Positions 33,640-44,574 of a stretch of DNA of 64,000 nucleotides are shown here, one piece after another. A program made the translations under genes and the position numbers. The DNA is from Oegoconia quadripuncta (Eukaryota; Arthropoda; Insecta; Lepidoptera; Autostichidae), in contig OX438743.1 in assembly GCA_949316235.1 (NCBI GenBank), forward strand, positions 20,023,771 to 20,087,770, in the 5' to 3' direction. How positions within the stretch are numbered: the first letter of the stretch is position 1; each line of letters begins with the position of its first letter. Below the pieces are notes generated by a model. It was not told the DNA's origin. It worked only from the letters and a program-made list of their open reading frames with translations, and ran no database searches.

Positions 33640-33840
33640 TTTATTTATTTGTAAACACTGTATTGTACAACAGACATAACAAAAATATAAAGTAGGAATA
33701 TATAAGTTGGTACAAAGGCGGACTTATCCCATGGAGGAATTTCTTCCAGTCGACCTAAAAGTAGCTGAAGGGACATGTTTACAGAAGGCGTAGTACGATC
33801 TACAAAAGACGCAAATCCATGTAACAATATCAAAACCAGC
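33640..33840 (-). repeat. LINE 3'-end fragment
   Basis: TTATTTATTTGTAAACACTG and ACAAAGGCGGACTTATCCCA, followed by GGAATTTCTTCCAGTCGACC, are phrases of a minus-oriented lepidopteran LINE tail. No RT residues are retained. Confidence 0.5.
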
Positions 33841-33869
33841 GCTTAACCTGTTACAAAATTTGCTTATTT

Positions 33870-35940
33870 TTCCCACGGACTGGAGTATATTCTCAGGGTA
33901 AAGTGTCTGCTTTTCTCAGCTGAAAAGATATTTTTTTTTGAGAGCAGACATGTCTGCTTCATACCTACTGAGACAATTTGTATTCTTTAGGGCGTTTCTG
34001 GATTTTACGGCAGCACACTAGCGCCACTTTTCCAAAAATAATTACTCGCTGAATATGCAATATTTCGAAAATCTAGTCGATAGCACTAAATTATGTGCTT
34101 ACATTAAATAATTTATTTAATGCAAACTATCACAAAAGTAATCTGTAGATTTATGAAGTAACCTGCTAAAACGAGCATTTTTACAGTAATACCTACAGGA
34201 CACAGCATTTTTCCAGGTTGAATACGTATTGAATAAAGTGTGCTACAATATGCATCAGTTCTCTAGATCACTTTTTCGGAATATTGCATATATTTAACGA
34301 GTAATTATTTACAAAGCACAGTACCGCTAGTGTGCAGCCGTAAAATCCAGGAACGCCTTTAAGAACATATTATTGTCTCACTACGAGACATACAACTATT
34401 CACTCAAAACGATATATTTCTTCAGCTGAAAATAGTAGAAGGCTTCACCTAAGAATATAACTGTCTCTGTATAAGACACATAAGACTTACTTCAAAACAA
34501 ATATCTCTTCAGCTGAGAATAATAGAAGGCTTCTCCTAAGAATATAATTGTCTCTGTATAAGACATACAAGACTTACTTCAAAACAAATATATCTTTCGA
34601 TGAGAAAAGTATAGGCTTCACTTTAGAATATAATTGTCTCTGTATAAGACATTAAGTCTTACTTCAACACACATATATCTCTTCAGTTGAAAATTGGAGT
34701 CTTCACCTTAGAATATTATTGTCTTAGTATGAGACATGAGAGCTTCACGTAACAATATAATTGTCTCTGTATAACACATACTAGTCTTACTTCAAAACTA
34801 ATATCTCTTCAGTTGAATAGTAAAGTTTTCATCTTAGAAACACGCAAGTTTTACTTTAAAACAAATATTTCTTTAGCTGAGAATTATAGAGGCTTAACGA
34901 AAGAATATTATTGTCTCAGTATAAGGCATACAAGTCTTACTTCAAAACAAATATCTCTTCAGTTGAGAATAGTAGAGACTTCACGTAAGAATATAATGGT
35001 CTCGGTATGAAACACACAAGTCTTACTTCAACACAAATAACTCTTCAGTTGAAAATAGTAGAGCCTTCAAGTAAGAATATTATTGTCTCAGTATAAAACA
35101 TGCAAGTTTTACTTTAAAACAAATATTTCTTCAGCTGAGAATCATAGAGGCTTAACGAAAGAATATTATTGTCTCAGTATAAGGCATACAAGTCTTACTT
35201 CAAAACAAATATCTCTTCAGTTGAGAATAGTAGAGACTTCACGTAAGAATATAATGGTCTCGGTATGAAACACACAAGTCTTACTTCAACACAAATAACT
35301 CTTCAGTTGAAAATAGTAGAGCCTTCTAGTAAGAATATAATTGTCTCTATATAAAACCTACAAGTCTTACTTCAACACAAACAACTCTTCAGCTGAGAAT
35401 AGTAGAGGCTTTACGTAAGAATATAGTTGTGTCTGTATAAAACATACAAAGTCTTACTTCCAAACAAACAACTCTACAGCTGAGAATAGTAGATGCTTCA
35501 CCTAAAAATATAATTGTCTCGGTATGAGACACACAAGTCTTATTTTAACACAAATATATTTTAGTCGAGAATAATATCAATTGGCTAAGCATTGTATTGT
35601 CTCAGTATGAGATATACAAGTCTAACTTCAAAACAAATATAGTTCGAGGTAATAAAACTATTTTCTTTAATTAAAACAATACATATTCTTCGAACAAAAC
35701 AAAATAAATTCTTGATATTCATGAGACATTTTTAGGTTTCCAACCAAAACAATATAGCAAACTTCATACAAGAATAACATATATTTGATTCAAAACCGAA
35801 TGTGTTGTATGAAGACAGTAAAACTAAAACAGTATTATTCTTGATTCAACACAATATAGTGTTCCCCATATATAAATCAATATTATTCTTGACCAAGTCG
35901 ATATTGTCTTGGTATAAGAATTTCTTTTTTTCCGTGCAGA
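33870..35940. repeat. 86-bp tandem array, block 2 of the CACGGAAAAAAAG family
   Basis: From about 34360 to 35650 a unit of roughly 84-88 bp repeats about 15 times; each unit contains variants of AATTGTCTCTGTATAAGACA, CTTACTTCAAAACAAATAT and CTTCAGCTGAGAATAGTAGA. A higher-order repeat of 258 bp (3 x 86) makes 34846 and 35104 nearly identical. The right 300 bp shifts into AAGAAT/ATTCTTGA motifs like block 1 and ends CTTTTTTTCCGTG, the reverse complement of the start of block 1. The left end is unclear (CCCACGGA near 33870). ORFs inside are repeat artefacts. Confidence 0.65.
33991..34357. repeat. MITE inserted in the 86-bp array
   Basis: Left GGCGTTTCTGGATTTTACGG and right CCGTAAAATCCAGGAACGCC pair, continuing into CAGCACACTAGCG and its partner. 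Flanks CTTTAG and TTTAAG suggest a TTTA-like target duplication. The array continues on both sides. Confidence 0.75.
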
Positions 35941-36139
35941 CGCTATAACAATGGTTCAGTTGATACTCTCACATTGTCAATAAGTTTATTATTAGAATTC
36001 AGTCTTTATTGCATATCACATTAATGGTGAGGTACCTACGCAGTTGGTTATTTGTACAAAGTTAACATTTGAAGCCCCGGCATGGCAATAGTTTATTTAA
36101 AAATATTTGATTCATGAAGATATATATAATATATATTTT

Positions 36140-36430
36140 TCTTTTCTTTTTAACATACATACGTCACTTCATTCCAAACGGGGTTGTTAGAGATATCCCA
36201 AACATGAGGGCGGGGTGGTCTAAACATTAAAAGTTTATTGCTTGAAACAACATTCGCGTTTCACCTTTAGAAATATAAAGAAATGCACACGTGACTGGGG
36301 GTGATCCCATCGTCGCCGTTAACGCGTGCAAAACTTTTGGATTTTCCAAATATTAAAACTTTAATGCTTGAAGCAACATCCACGGTTCACCTTCAACATA
36401 CAAAAATTCACATGTGGAAGGTGGGGAGCT
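36140..36430 (+). repeat. Interspersed repeat, two overlapping fragments
   Basis: TAACATACATACGTCACTTC, GGTTGTTAGAGATATCCCAAAC and AACAACATTCGCGTTTCACC recur in altered form at 14690, 59310 and 59930. The second fragment (CTTGAAGCAACATCCACGGT) repeats the same phrase within 130 bp. The 36431-36900 stretch beyond it has nothing recognised. Confidence 0.5.
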
Positions 36431-36902
36431 TGCAACTCCATAGATTTTTTGTGGTGGAAAAACTCTTACTTCTTTTGTGCCGAAACCACACAGGACGTTT
36501 AATTGAGTTTAAAATTGTGTGGAGCCTGAAGCCAGTTCTTCATTTGAACATTTTGCTTCACCGTAGAGTACTTAATTAGCGCACAACGCGACGACAAAAA
36601 CGAATGAAACGTTAACGAGATGGGGCTCACACAAAGGCTAATTTTCTCAGAGTCAGCTGCCAGCAAGACAAATCACTTCTGTCGTTTCCACGAATTATGT
36701 ACCAACCTACAGACATAATACCAATCTAATGTACAGAGACCTACAAAGAGCTATTAAATTTCTTTGCAATATTTTTCTGACAATGCTTTCTTAAAGGAGA
36801 ATGCTACATTTTCCGGTAATTTTCGAGACTAGAGAAGTAATACATCCGTGAAATATAATAATAACAACTGATGTTATAAATTTATCAAACGCCATTATAA
36901 TC

Positions 36903-37118
36903 TCATCATCATCACACTATATCAGCCACAGGAGGTCCACTGCTGAATATAGGCCTCCCTATAGAATTCCTGAGCAACCGGTTGGAAGCGGCCTGCATCC
37001 AGCGATTTCCCGGAAACTTTATTAGGTTGTCCATCTTGTAAGTGGACATCCTACGCTCAAAAACTTTAATGCCCCGTCGGCCATCAGTTCTTCGAGCTAT
37101 GTGCGCTGCCCACTGCCA
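36903..37118. repeat. LINE-derived fragment
   Basis: AGGAGGTCCACTGCTGAATA, CGGCCTGCATCCAGCGATTT and GTGCGCTGCCCACTGCCA belong to a very common lepidopteran LINE coding and 3' region. Too degenerate to place frames. Confidence 0.55.
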
Positions 37119-37120
37119 GT

Positions 37121-38547
37121 ATATCTAACTAATATTAGGTCCTAACATATGAAATTGGCGTTTTGTAAGGGAGTAACCTAAAGTCGATTTTTTCAAAATA
37201 TAATATATTTATTTAATCAAAGTATGAACCATTGCTATATATGCACTTTTGCCATCTCATAGGTACTTTATTGATCTCTTTACTAAAAAAACCATTCGGA
37301 CGGGAATCAATAAAATCTTTGAAGGTGCTTTGGACTGCCCCATCGGACTTGATTTTTTTCCCTTGCAAGAAGTTATCCAAACTTCGAAAAAAATGGTAAT
37401 CTGTTGGAGCAAGGTCTGGGGAGTACGGCGGATGTTTTAGACATTCCAATTGAAGCTCTTCTAATTTTGTAGCTGTCTGTTGTGCAGTGTGTGGTAGCGT
37501 TGTCCTGAAGAAGCAGTGGCCTACGGCGATTGACCAGCCTCGGTTGTTTAGCAGCTAGCTTTTCCATCATGGTTTGCAATTGCTGACAAAACACATCTGC
37601 CGTAATCGTCTGGCCAGATTTAAGAAAGCTGAAGTGAACAACACCGGCACTAGTCCACCAAACGCTCACAATTAACTTTTTTTGAGTCAATTTTCGCTTG
37701 GGGCAGGATTTCGCTGGTTCGCCAGGGTTCAGCTATTGCGATGAGCGTTTCTGATTATGGTACAAGATCCACTTTTCATCACAGGTAATAATTCGATTTA
37801 AAATCCCTTCATTATTATGCCGGTTGACTAATGTAACGCAGCAGTCTGCGCGCGTTTGTCTATTTGCTCCACTCAATTCATGAGGGACCCACCTTTCAAG
37901 CTTTTTCACCTTACCAATTTGCTTCAAGTGGATTAAAACAGTTTTGTCACTACCACCGCAGCCTGCAGCTAACTTGGACGTGGTTTGCGATGGATCCGCT
38001 TCCACAATAGCCTTCAATTCATAATTATCAACCTTGGACTCCGGCCGCCCACGGGGATTGTTTTGCAGATCGAAATTTCCAGAACGAAAACGTTGGAACC
38101 AAAAACGCACTGTGTTTTCTTTTGCGACACCACCGCCATACACATCTCGTCAATCCTTCGAGCCGTTTCTGCAGCATTGGTGCCACGGCGGAACTCGTAC
38201 TCGTAAATTTTGTAAACTGAGTGACGCAAAGAAAAAACCAAAGAAACATGGATTACGGTTTTCGAAAAACAAATGCATGAGTAAATAGCTGTATAAATTT
38301 GAAATTGGAATTCGTAACCAAAGAGAGAAAGAGATTTGAGATCATAGTGGCCAGTACGACAAAACGCCAATTTCATATAACGGCAAAACGGATGAACGGA
38401 TTTGGATGAAATTTGGTATATAGGTAGAATATAACCTGGTCTAAGATATAGGATATTTTTTATCCCGATAGAGTGAGTAGTATCCCGCGGGATACACAAA
38501 ATAAAGCTATTCCATGCAGGCGAAGTCCCGGGCGGAAAGCTAGCAAT
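37121..38547 (+). mobile_element. Helitron-like non-autonomous element interrupted by mariner
   Basis: It opens ATCTAACTAATATT, then after the mariner resumes CGGCAAAACGGATGAACGGA, and ends GGCGGAAAGCTAGC. The same start, middle and end are found uninterrupted at 40566-40775 and 63045-63275. A 5' start after TC/AT and a 3' CTAG end suit Helitron-like elements. The class is inferred from memory of lepidopteran elements. Confidence 0.5.
37135..38378 (-). mobile_element. Mariner transposon with broken transposase
   Basis: The left end is TAGGTCCTAACATATGAAAT and the right end carries CAAAACGCCAATTTCATAT; the last dozen bases of the right terminus are missing. On the minus strand the transposase is split into at least three frames: an N-terminal part before 38144 (RRGTNAAETARRIDEM), 38143-37733 (helix-turn-helix region, then ITCDEKWILY with the first catalytic Asp), and 37690-37213 (LLLQDNATTHC, then YSPDLAPTDYHFF). 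The spacing fits a mariner DD34D enzyme. The frameshifts make it inactive. It gave rise to, or shares ancestry with, the short elements at 17820, 42733, 49054 and 55528. Confidence 0.85.
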
Positions 38548-39248
38548 ATAAAAGAACTTTATCACTTTGAATAAACTCACTGATTTCCTCATCTTATACC
38601 CTTGGTGTTAGTAAACATTGTGGAGTTCAAACCATTTTAATTACCTATATAAGTAGGTATATATCATCGTAAAAGTACGACTGTATGTCATGACCCGCAT
38701 GTCATTGGAGATGTAACTCACATACATTATTTATTGCAAGTGCAGTGCAACTGGCGCAGGGGGTAACAACTGTTGATAACCCTCGACTTTTCCGTAATGA
38801 GGCCGGCTGACAACGAGTGACGTCAGCGTGTGACGTCAGAACAAAGCGACGCCGAGTTAGGGAGATATTGTGGTTAGGTAAAAACTTTGCGTAATTGTGT
38901 CAGTTTTGAATTTCGAACATGAGCTGATGCTGTTCCGAATATGAAGATCGTAACAAGTGAAATAGCACTTTAAAGCTTAATGTACTTTGAACGGAACCTT
39001 AAATCGAGAAACTGTTTAAGATAACCTCCAATATTTTTGATTGACCTATCTAACGACACACCGCACAACGGGGTACAACATAAAAGAAAATTCATCCCCA
39101 CTTTTTAAAACGGCTTACCCGATTTCCATCAAAAATGGCTAAATTTAGTCGTTAAATAAAATAAAAAGGAAAATTTAGAAAACCCTTATAAGACTATGAT
39201 ATCATCGAAATACACTAAAAAATGTGTTAAAAGCTAAATACTTATCTT
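38548..39248. other. Gene-free intronic stretch
   Basis: No repeat or ORF recognised. A slightly GC-richer patch occurs near 38750-38880 (GTGCAACTGGCGCAGGGGG, GAGTGACGTCAGCGTGTGAC) with two CGTCA-type motifs of unknown meaning. Confidence 0.45.
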
Positions 39249-39466
39249 TTTTTTTAATGCACAACGGGTTGGTAGGTACTTGATCTCAATCACATCTGAT
39301 GTTAAGTGAAGATGAGGTCGAAGGTGGAAGCGTACTGGCATGGAAACCCCAACGCATTTAGGGGACTGGCTATCTTATCTCTAACAACCGGAACACAACA
39401 ATGCTATTAACATTGTAGCTTGGCGCCAGATTTAGATAAGATGGTGGTAGCTAGCCAGACGTATAA
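39249..39466 (-). repeat. SINE family 1, 5'-truncated
   Basis: Poly-T, GCACAACGGGTTGGTAGG, TGATGTTAAGTGAAGATGAG, CGTACTGGCATGGAAACCCC and GATAAGATGGTGGTAGCTAG. It stops before the tRNA-like head. Confidence 0.75.
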
Positions 39467-40044
39467 TATATATCTATGACTATGTATCCGAAAGCAAAAA
39501 AAAAAACACACAGAGCACGCTGTCAAAAGAAGTGAAATCCGAAAGGCTGCAATTTTTGCACGCGTTTACGCATCAAGGTCCCGTGCACAACGATAACTCA
39601 CACATCCTTGGAAAAGTGGCTTCACTTTACGTTATAATAGCGGTCCGTCTTTCTTTATTTTCTTGGTCCTGGATTAGCATTTAGAGTACCTATTTACTTT
39701 TAGCTCCTTTCAAGCTAAACGCAGTAAACTTCAAGAGTAACCAGCGGAAACCTTGGGCGATGCTACATAATGATACTTCTATATACCAAAGACTCCTATG
39801 TAAACTGAAGTAGACGCGCCCCCTTAAGACCATTATCCTTAATCATTCAAAGGGAGCCATTAACGTCATTGTACTTAGTTCACATCGGACTTACACGGTA
39901 ACCCGTCGTAACATGCACAAATGTGAAAAACGTGTTGTTTAAAATAGTAAGAAGGTTATAATAATACATACATACATATTTGATTGTAATTAATAAATAA
40001 ATAATAATAAATATCCTTAGACATACACACAGCGCCATCTAGTT

Positions 40045-40275
40045 CCACAGTAAGCAACTATAGGCTTGTGTTGTGGATACCAGATGGTTGATATACTACA
40101 TAAATACATTTTTTTTTGTAAATGAATACTTATTAATATAAATGAAAACATCCATAACTCGGGTACACATGTCCGTATTCATCACACAAACATTATGCCC
40201 CTAGCGGGATTCGAACCCGCAACCTTTTGGTATAGTGGTCAGAGTTGCTAACCACTACACCAAACAGGTCATCAT
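40045..40275 (-). repeat. SINE family 3 copy
   Basis: The reverse complement carries box A TGGTGTAGTGG, then CTCTGACCACTATACCAAAA and box B GGTTCGAATCC, followed by GCTAGGGGCATAATGTTTGT and a body ending in ATCAACCATCTGGTATCCA-type sequence. Related copies are at 43895, 47145 and 49655. Confidence 0.75.
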
Positions 40276-40384
40276 ATATAACGTCACGACTTTTATCCCA
40301 AATGGGGTGGTCAGCGATATCATAATGGTTTAGTAATTTTCATAAATGAATATACAAAGGTATAAAACTTTGCGTGAATTAATG

Positions 40385-40560
40385 TTATCGTGGATATGTT
40401 TAATTTGTTTATCCCGCGGGAACTACTCACTTTGTAGGGATAAAAATATCATATCCAGGGTATTTTCTCCCTATATCCCGAATTTCATCGAAATCCGTTC
40501 TTCCGTTTCGCCGTAATTCAGCAATAAACAAACAAACAAATGTCCAAATTTTTGCATGTG
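40385..40560 (-). mobile_element. Helitron-like element fragment
   Basis: In reverse orientation it reads ACGGCGAAACGGAAGAACGG, CCTGGATATGATATTTTTAT and AGTAGTTCCCGCGGGATAAA. It is adjacent to an oppositely oriented copy starting at 40566. Confidence 0.5.
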
Positions 40561-40565
40561 ACTAT

Positions 40566-40775
40566 CTGACTAATATTATAAATGCGAAAGTTTGTATGTA
40601 TGTTTGTTTGTTTGTTTGTTTGTTTGTTGCTCAATCACGGCGAAACGGGTGAACGGAATTGGATGACATTTGGTATATAGGTAGAACATACCCTGGATTA
40701 AGATATAGGATATTTTTAGGGATAAACAAACTAAACATAAATACACAGGCGAGGCCGCGGGCGGAAAGCTAGTTT
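40566..40775 (+). mobile_element. Helitron-like non-autonomous element
   Basis: ATCTGACTAATATTATAAAT, a (GTTT)n tract (about 40603-40627), ATCACGGCGAAACGGGTGAA, TATAGGTAGAACATACCCTGG and GAGGCCGCGGGCGGAAAGCTAG. It is short and encodes nothing. Confidence 0.55.
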
Positions 40776-40909
40776 ATAATGTTAGTTATATTATCAAAAT
40801 CTCTAGCTGATCTATCTAGATCTTAGCTGGTCGTTATGTTAATTGCTATTGTTTTGTAATATGTTATATAAAATGTAATATTATTATAAAGATGGAAACA
40901 AATTGAAAA

Positions 40910-41065
40910 GATGTGTTGTTGCGGAGTTTCTTGTCGCTTCTTCTCCCTAACCATAACACCTTGCGAAGCGATGTATTTAAAAAAAAAATAACATGTTGAC
41001 TTTCAATAAGTGATATTTTTGTATCCTACATTGAATAAAATATTTTTGATTTTTATTTTTGATTT
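40910..41065 (+). repeat. LINE tail
   Basis: GCGGAGTTTCTTGTCGCTTC, CCATAACACCTTGCGAAGCG and AACATGTTGACTTTCAATAAG, ending in ATTTTTGATTTTTATTTTTGA. The inverse sequence is present at 54790-54925, confirming a dispersed repeat. Confidence 0.6.
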
Positions 41066-41494
41066 CTAATAGTGTATAATTACGAACTGACATGTATAAC
41101 CTTTGTTTATTTATTTATTTTTATAATTTATTGTTTTAATAATTTTGTAAAACATTGTTCTCATTTAACTCACCTACGACTGAATTTTCAACTAATCCAA
41201 CGTTTCACGCACATTTCGCAATTTGGCAAAGTAATATTTGACGTGCGAGGAGACATGTAGAATCCCCGAATATTAATGTCGGGTATTGTCGGTTATACTC
41301 GGCGGTCATAACATAGGTAAATAGATCCATCTTTGTTATTCTTGTTGTCGGCGTATATTGCTATCGTAATTAAACTTACATAAATTCATTTTAATGTGTA
41401 TTTGGATACGCGTGTACAATATAGTGTCACATAAATAAATAAACAATTTATATTTGTTTGTACCTACTTAGCTACTTAATCAATGTTGTGAGTT

Positions 41495-41590
41495 CATGGA
41501 TTGTTTTCAGAAAGGCCTAAATTTCACTGAAATTAATTATATGAAATATGACACTCAAATTTAGGCCTTTCTAAAAACAATTTCATAAAC
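41495..41590. repeat. Short palindromic element
   Basis: ATTGTTTTCAGAAAGGCCTAA at the left pairs with TTAGGCCTTTCTAAAAACAAT at the right, separated by about 35 bp. It could fold as a hairpin of about 25 bp. Surrounding sequence (41066-41494 and 41591-41999) shows no gene. Confidence 0.65.
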
Positions 41591-41999
41591 AGAGCCTTAA
41601 CAGGGATAAATACATGAATATCCAGCTGTACCTAGTTGAATTAGATAAAGCAAATAGTTTGTTAGGATTGTTCAGATTATCGTTTTAACGATTCTAGGTT
41701 ATCTGAGTAGCAAGTAGTAGGGATAATGATAATACAAGGAATACGGACCAGTTATCATTATGTTAGCCTTCTTTACAAAGTGAGTAAATCCTTCAAAGGG
41801 TAATTTATATGCTATTGCAATAGCATATCGCACTGATATCTAAAACTTGGCCTTTGAATAACGCAATTCTTAAACGCAAATTGTGCGAGCAAAACTATCC
41901 GATTACTTGAGCGATAAAATTGCATGGACATAACCGCTCGATTGTCAAGTTATTTCTTTAATTTATATTAATATACAATAAAGCATTCCTATCGAACAT

Positions 42000-42326
42000 T
42001 TTTTTATACTTTTTTGTACTTGACCTCAATCACACCTGATGTTAAGTGAAGATGAGGTCGAAGGTGGAAGCGTACTGACCCGGAAACCCCAACACATTTC
42101 AACTGGTTATCTTATCTCTGACAACCGGAACACAACGAATGCTATTAACATTGCTGCTTGGCGGCAGATTTAGATACGATGGTGGTAGCTAGCCAGACGG
42201 ACATTTAAAATGCCCTACCACCAACCACACCGAATACTTAAACATGTACTCCGCTGGGGATCGAACCCGCGATCTCCGAACCGTAAACCCAATGTTGTTT
42301 ACATTGAGCCATGGAGGCGGTTAAAC
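42000..42326 (-). repeat. SINE family 1, near full length
   Basis: It begins with a T-run, then ACTTGACCTCAATCACACCT, and ends with GGGGATCGAACCCGCGATCT (box B reversed) and CATTGAGCCATGGAGGCGGT (box A side). Confidence 0.8.
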
Positions 42327-42732
42327 ACATATAAAAAGATCAACCTTTGAGTTTCTTGAGCTTGCTCTCAAAGGAGGACTGTAAATTCCGAACGCCTGGT
42401 AACTTCAAAAACTGGCATCATTGATTGATTGAGTAAGGGCACGTCTAACACAGTTTCTATATCCTTTCTATACTCTCATGGTGATTGGTGCGCCAGCTGA
42501 TTAAATAACCACTCAAATGATGACGATAGTGTTATTATTAGCCGATAACCACTAGTTAGTATAAATATTATGTTGCGCTATCAGGAATTATCAATAATCT
42601 TTCCATTCAATTATCAACCATTGACGTGGAAACTACCGACTTCGAAAATAAAGTCAAGGGCTAGGTACACTTTAGACATGTACTAACTTATCACGCGCTC
42701 GGGTCCGTATACTATTAATAAATAAATTATTA

Positions 42733-43085
42733 GGTCCTTACCTATGAAATTGGCGTTTTGTATAAAGAATTTCATTACGACTGTTTTCTCCATACAAACA
42801 TTTTTGTTTTTTTTTTTGGGAGTGGCAAATCCAAAATTAGCTAAACTTTGTGAGTATTATCCGCTTTATAAAAGTTTCAGCGAATCTAAGAAATGATTAT
42901 GGGAAGCACATGAAAATAGCTCGGTTAAATTTTTTTTTATTATGTGATTTAGCCCAGAAATAAAATAATATTTCATGTGAAACCTTGAAATAATATTCCA
43001 TTTTCCAAATAAAAAACAAATTTGAATATAGCTTTGAACATCGTAGGAATTGGTACGATTAACGAAGAAAAAAAACTCCAACTTC
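42733..43085 (-). mobile_element. Mariner-derived MITE, truncated
   Basis: GGTCCTTACCTATGAAATTGG at the left end; the body matches the elements at 49054 and 55528 in reverse orientation (ATCCAAAATTAGCTAAACTTT, GCGAATCTAAGAAATGATTA). It stops before the second terminus. Confidence 0.75.
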
Positions 43086-43890
43086 TAGCGGCTAGTTCCA
43101 TGCATTTTTATCGCTCATTATATGAGCTCATATTATATAATTGAAAAAAAATTATAGCCCTTCGCACACAATTAGCGATTAATAATAATAGTCTTATATT
43201 TATCAAGGCCTAGTTTTACAAATTAAGTAATACAACTTAAAATAGTCCAACTCGTTTTGTCAAATTATCAACACAATTATTTATTCCAAACAAAATCTAT
43301 GACGAACAAGAATAATGTTTCACGCGCCAAAATATTCATTTGTTTTTTTTTTACAGCTTTCTATTCGTAAGCCAGTTCGAAATTTAAATGAAACCTTCGA
43401 TAGTTATTTCCGTGGTTGCCGTCTTTTGGAGTAAAAGAATAGTTCCATTTTTAAATTACACGGCAGATATTTTCGCATCTCGGTTTTCACAGTAATTTAT
43501 TCAGCAGCTAAACACGATAGATATGGATTTCTATAGAACTTTGCCGGCCGCTGTTCTCATGTATTTGTACAGCATTTTCGATTTACTCGAAGAAGGTTGT
43601 CAAAATAATGCTCTAATTTCTAAGCATGTTTGAGAAAAGAGTATTTGATTGATTGATTGATTGATTGAAGAGGAAACCAGACTATCAGAGACATAAACAA
43701 GTATAGATTCTATAGCATACAGTTGTGCACGGTATGCGGGGTCGATGTATTTCCCGGCGTTCTGTGCTAACGATCCCGAGGTGGGTCAGACAGGACGCGG
43801 CATAGTGATAGGAAGAGCGGTTAAGCGAGTTTCAGGCGACCGACGGCACACGAACGTAATAGGGTCGAAATTTTGTAACATAATATTAAA
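43086..43890. other. Gene-free intronic stretch with a GC-richer patch
   Basis: A (GATT)n run lies at 43647-43668. At 43725-43860 there is a GC-richer patch (CACGGTATGCGGGGTCGATG, CCCGAGGTGGGTCAGACAGG) that matches no repeat I recognise. Confidence 0.4.
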
Positions 43891-43894
43891 GACA

Positions 43895-44075
43895 GTTCAG
43901 ACACACAACGCTATCTAGATCCACACTAAGCAACTAGGTTGACTTGTATTATGGATACCAGATGATTGATGAACGAGTATAAATATATACGTTCTAATAA
44001 TGTAAACGGGATTCGAAACCTCTAGACATAGCGGTCACAGTGTCTCCAACCACTACACCAAATAAGTTGTCAACA
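43895..44075 (-). repeat. SINE family 3, diverged copy
   Basis: Reverse complement: TTTGGTGTAGTGGTTGGAGAC, GGTTTCGAATCCCG and a body with TCATCAATCATCTGGTATCC and CTAGATAGCGTTGTGTG. Box B is damaged. Confidence 0.65.
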
Positions 44076-44389
44076 AAACAGAACAATGACCTATATGATA
44101 GCTGTTGCCTTTTCAGCGAGAATTTAGAAAATAATGTTGCATTTTCTTTGTGTAATGAACTTTGTGAACTCTGCCTTTTCGTGCGTAATGCATCAAAAGT
44201 CCGTAATTGTGTCAAGTCAAGGGAAGTATGACTAAGCTTTTGTGATCCATATGATAATTTTCTCATTAGAGCACAGATGTAATAAATAGTAGCAGACCAA
44301 ATATAAGAATTAAGTAATGCAGCCCATTTCCATACAAAAGTAATAGCCACGTTTAGACTTTAATGCATGAAGAAATGTCTAGAAGTGGT

Positions 44390-44466
44390 ACATCTTCGAC
44401 CACCATCATCACTTTCCATCAGGTGAGATTGTGGTCAAACGCGAATCCAGTCAATCATAAAAAAAA
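44390..44466 (+). repeat. SINE family 1 tail fragment
   Basis: CGACCACCATCATCACTTTCC followed by ATCAGGTGAGATTGTGGTCA and an A-run. Only the 3' end of the SINE is present. Confidence 0.5.
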
Positions 44467-44574
44467 GTTTTAATTTTGTGTCGCTTATCAGGTTACGAAT
44501 TGATTAATACCCTAACTAATACTTCATATTTCGTTTCGTTAAAGCAAGCTGTATAAATTACCGATTTAGTGTTT

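Noticed and set aside
34360..35650. CRISPR-like array or coding repeats (ORFs at 34813 and 35083)
   Set aside because: Units are contiguous and vary along their length, without unique spacers; the setting is eukaryotic. The two similar ORFs reflect the 258-bp higher-order repeat.
37213..38592. Functional mariner transposase gene
   Set aside because: The coding sequence is split over at least three frames and the right terminus is incomplete.
43994..44350. 118-residue minus-strand ORF
   Set aside because: Its end lies in a SINE family 3 copy and the rest lacks any protein-like motif.
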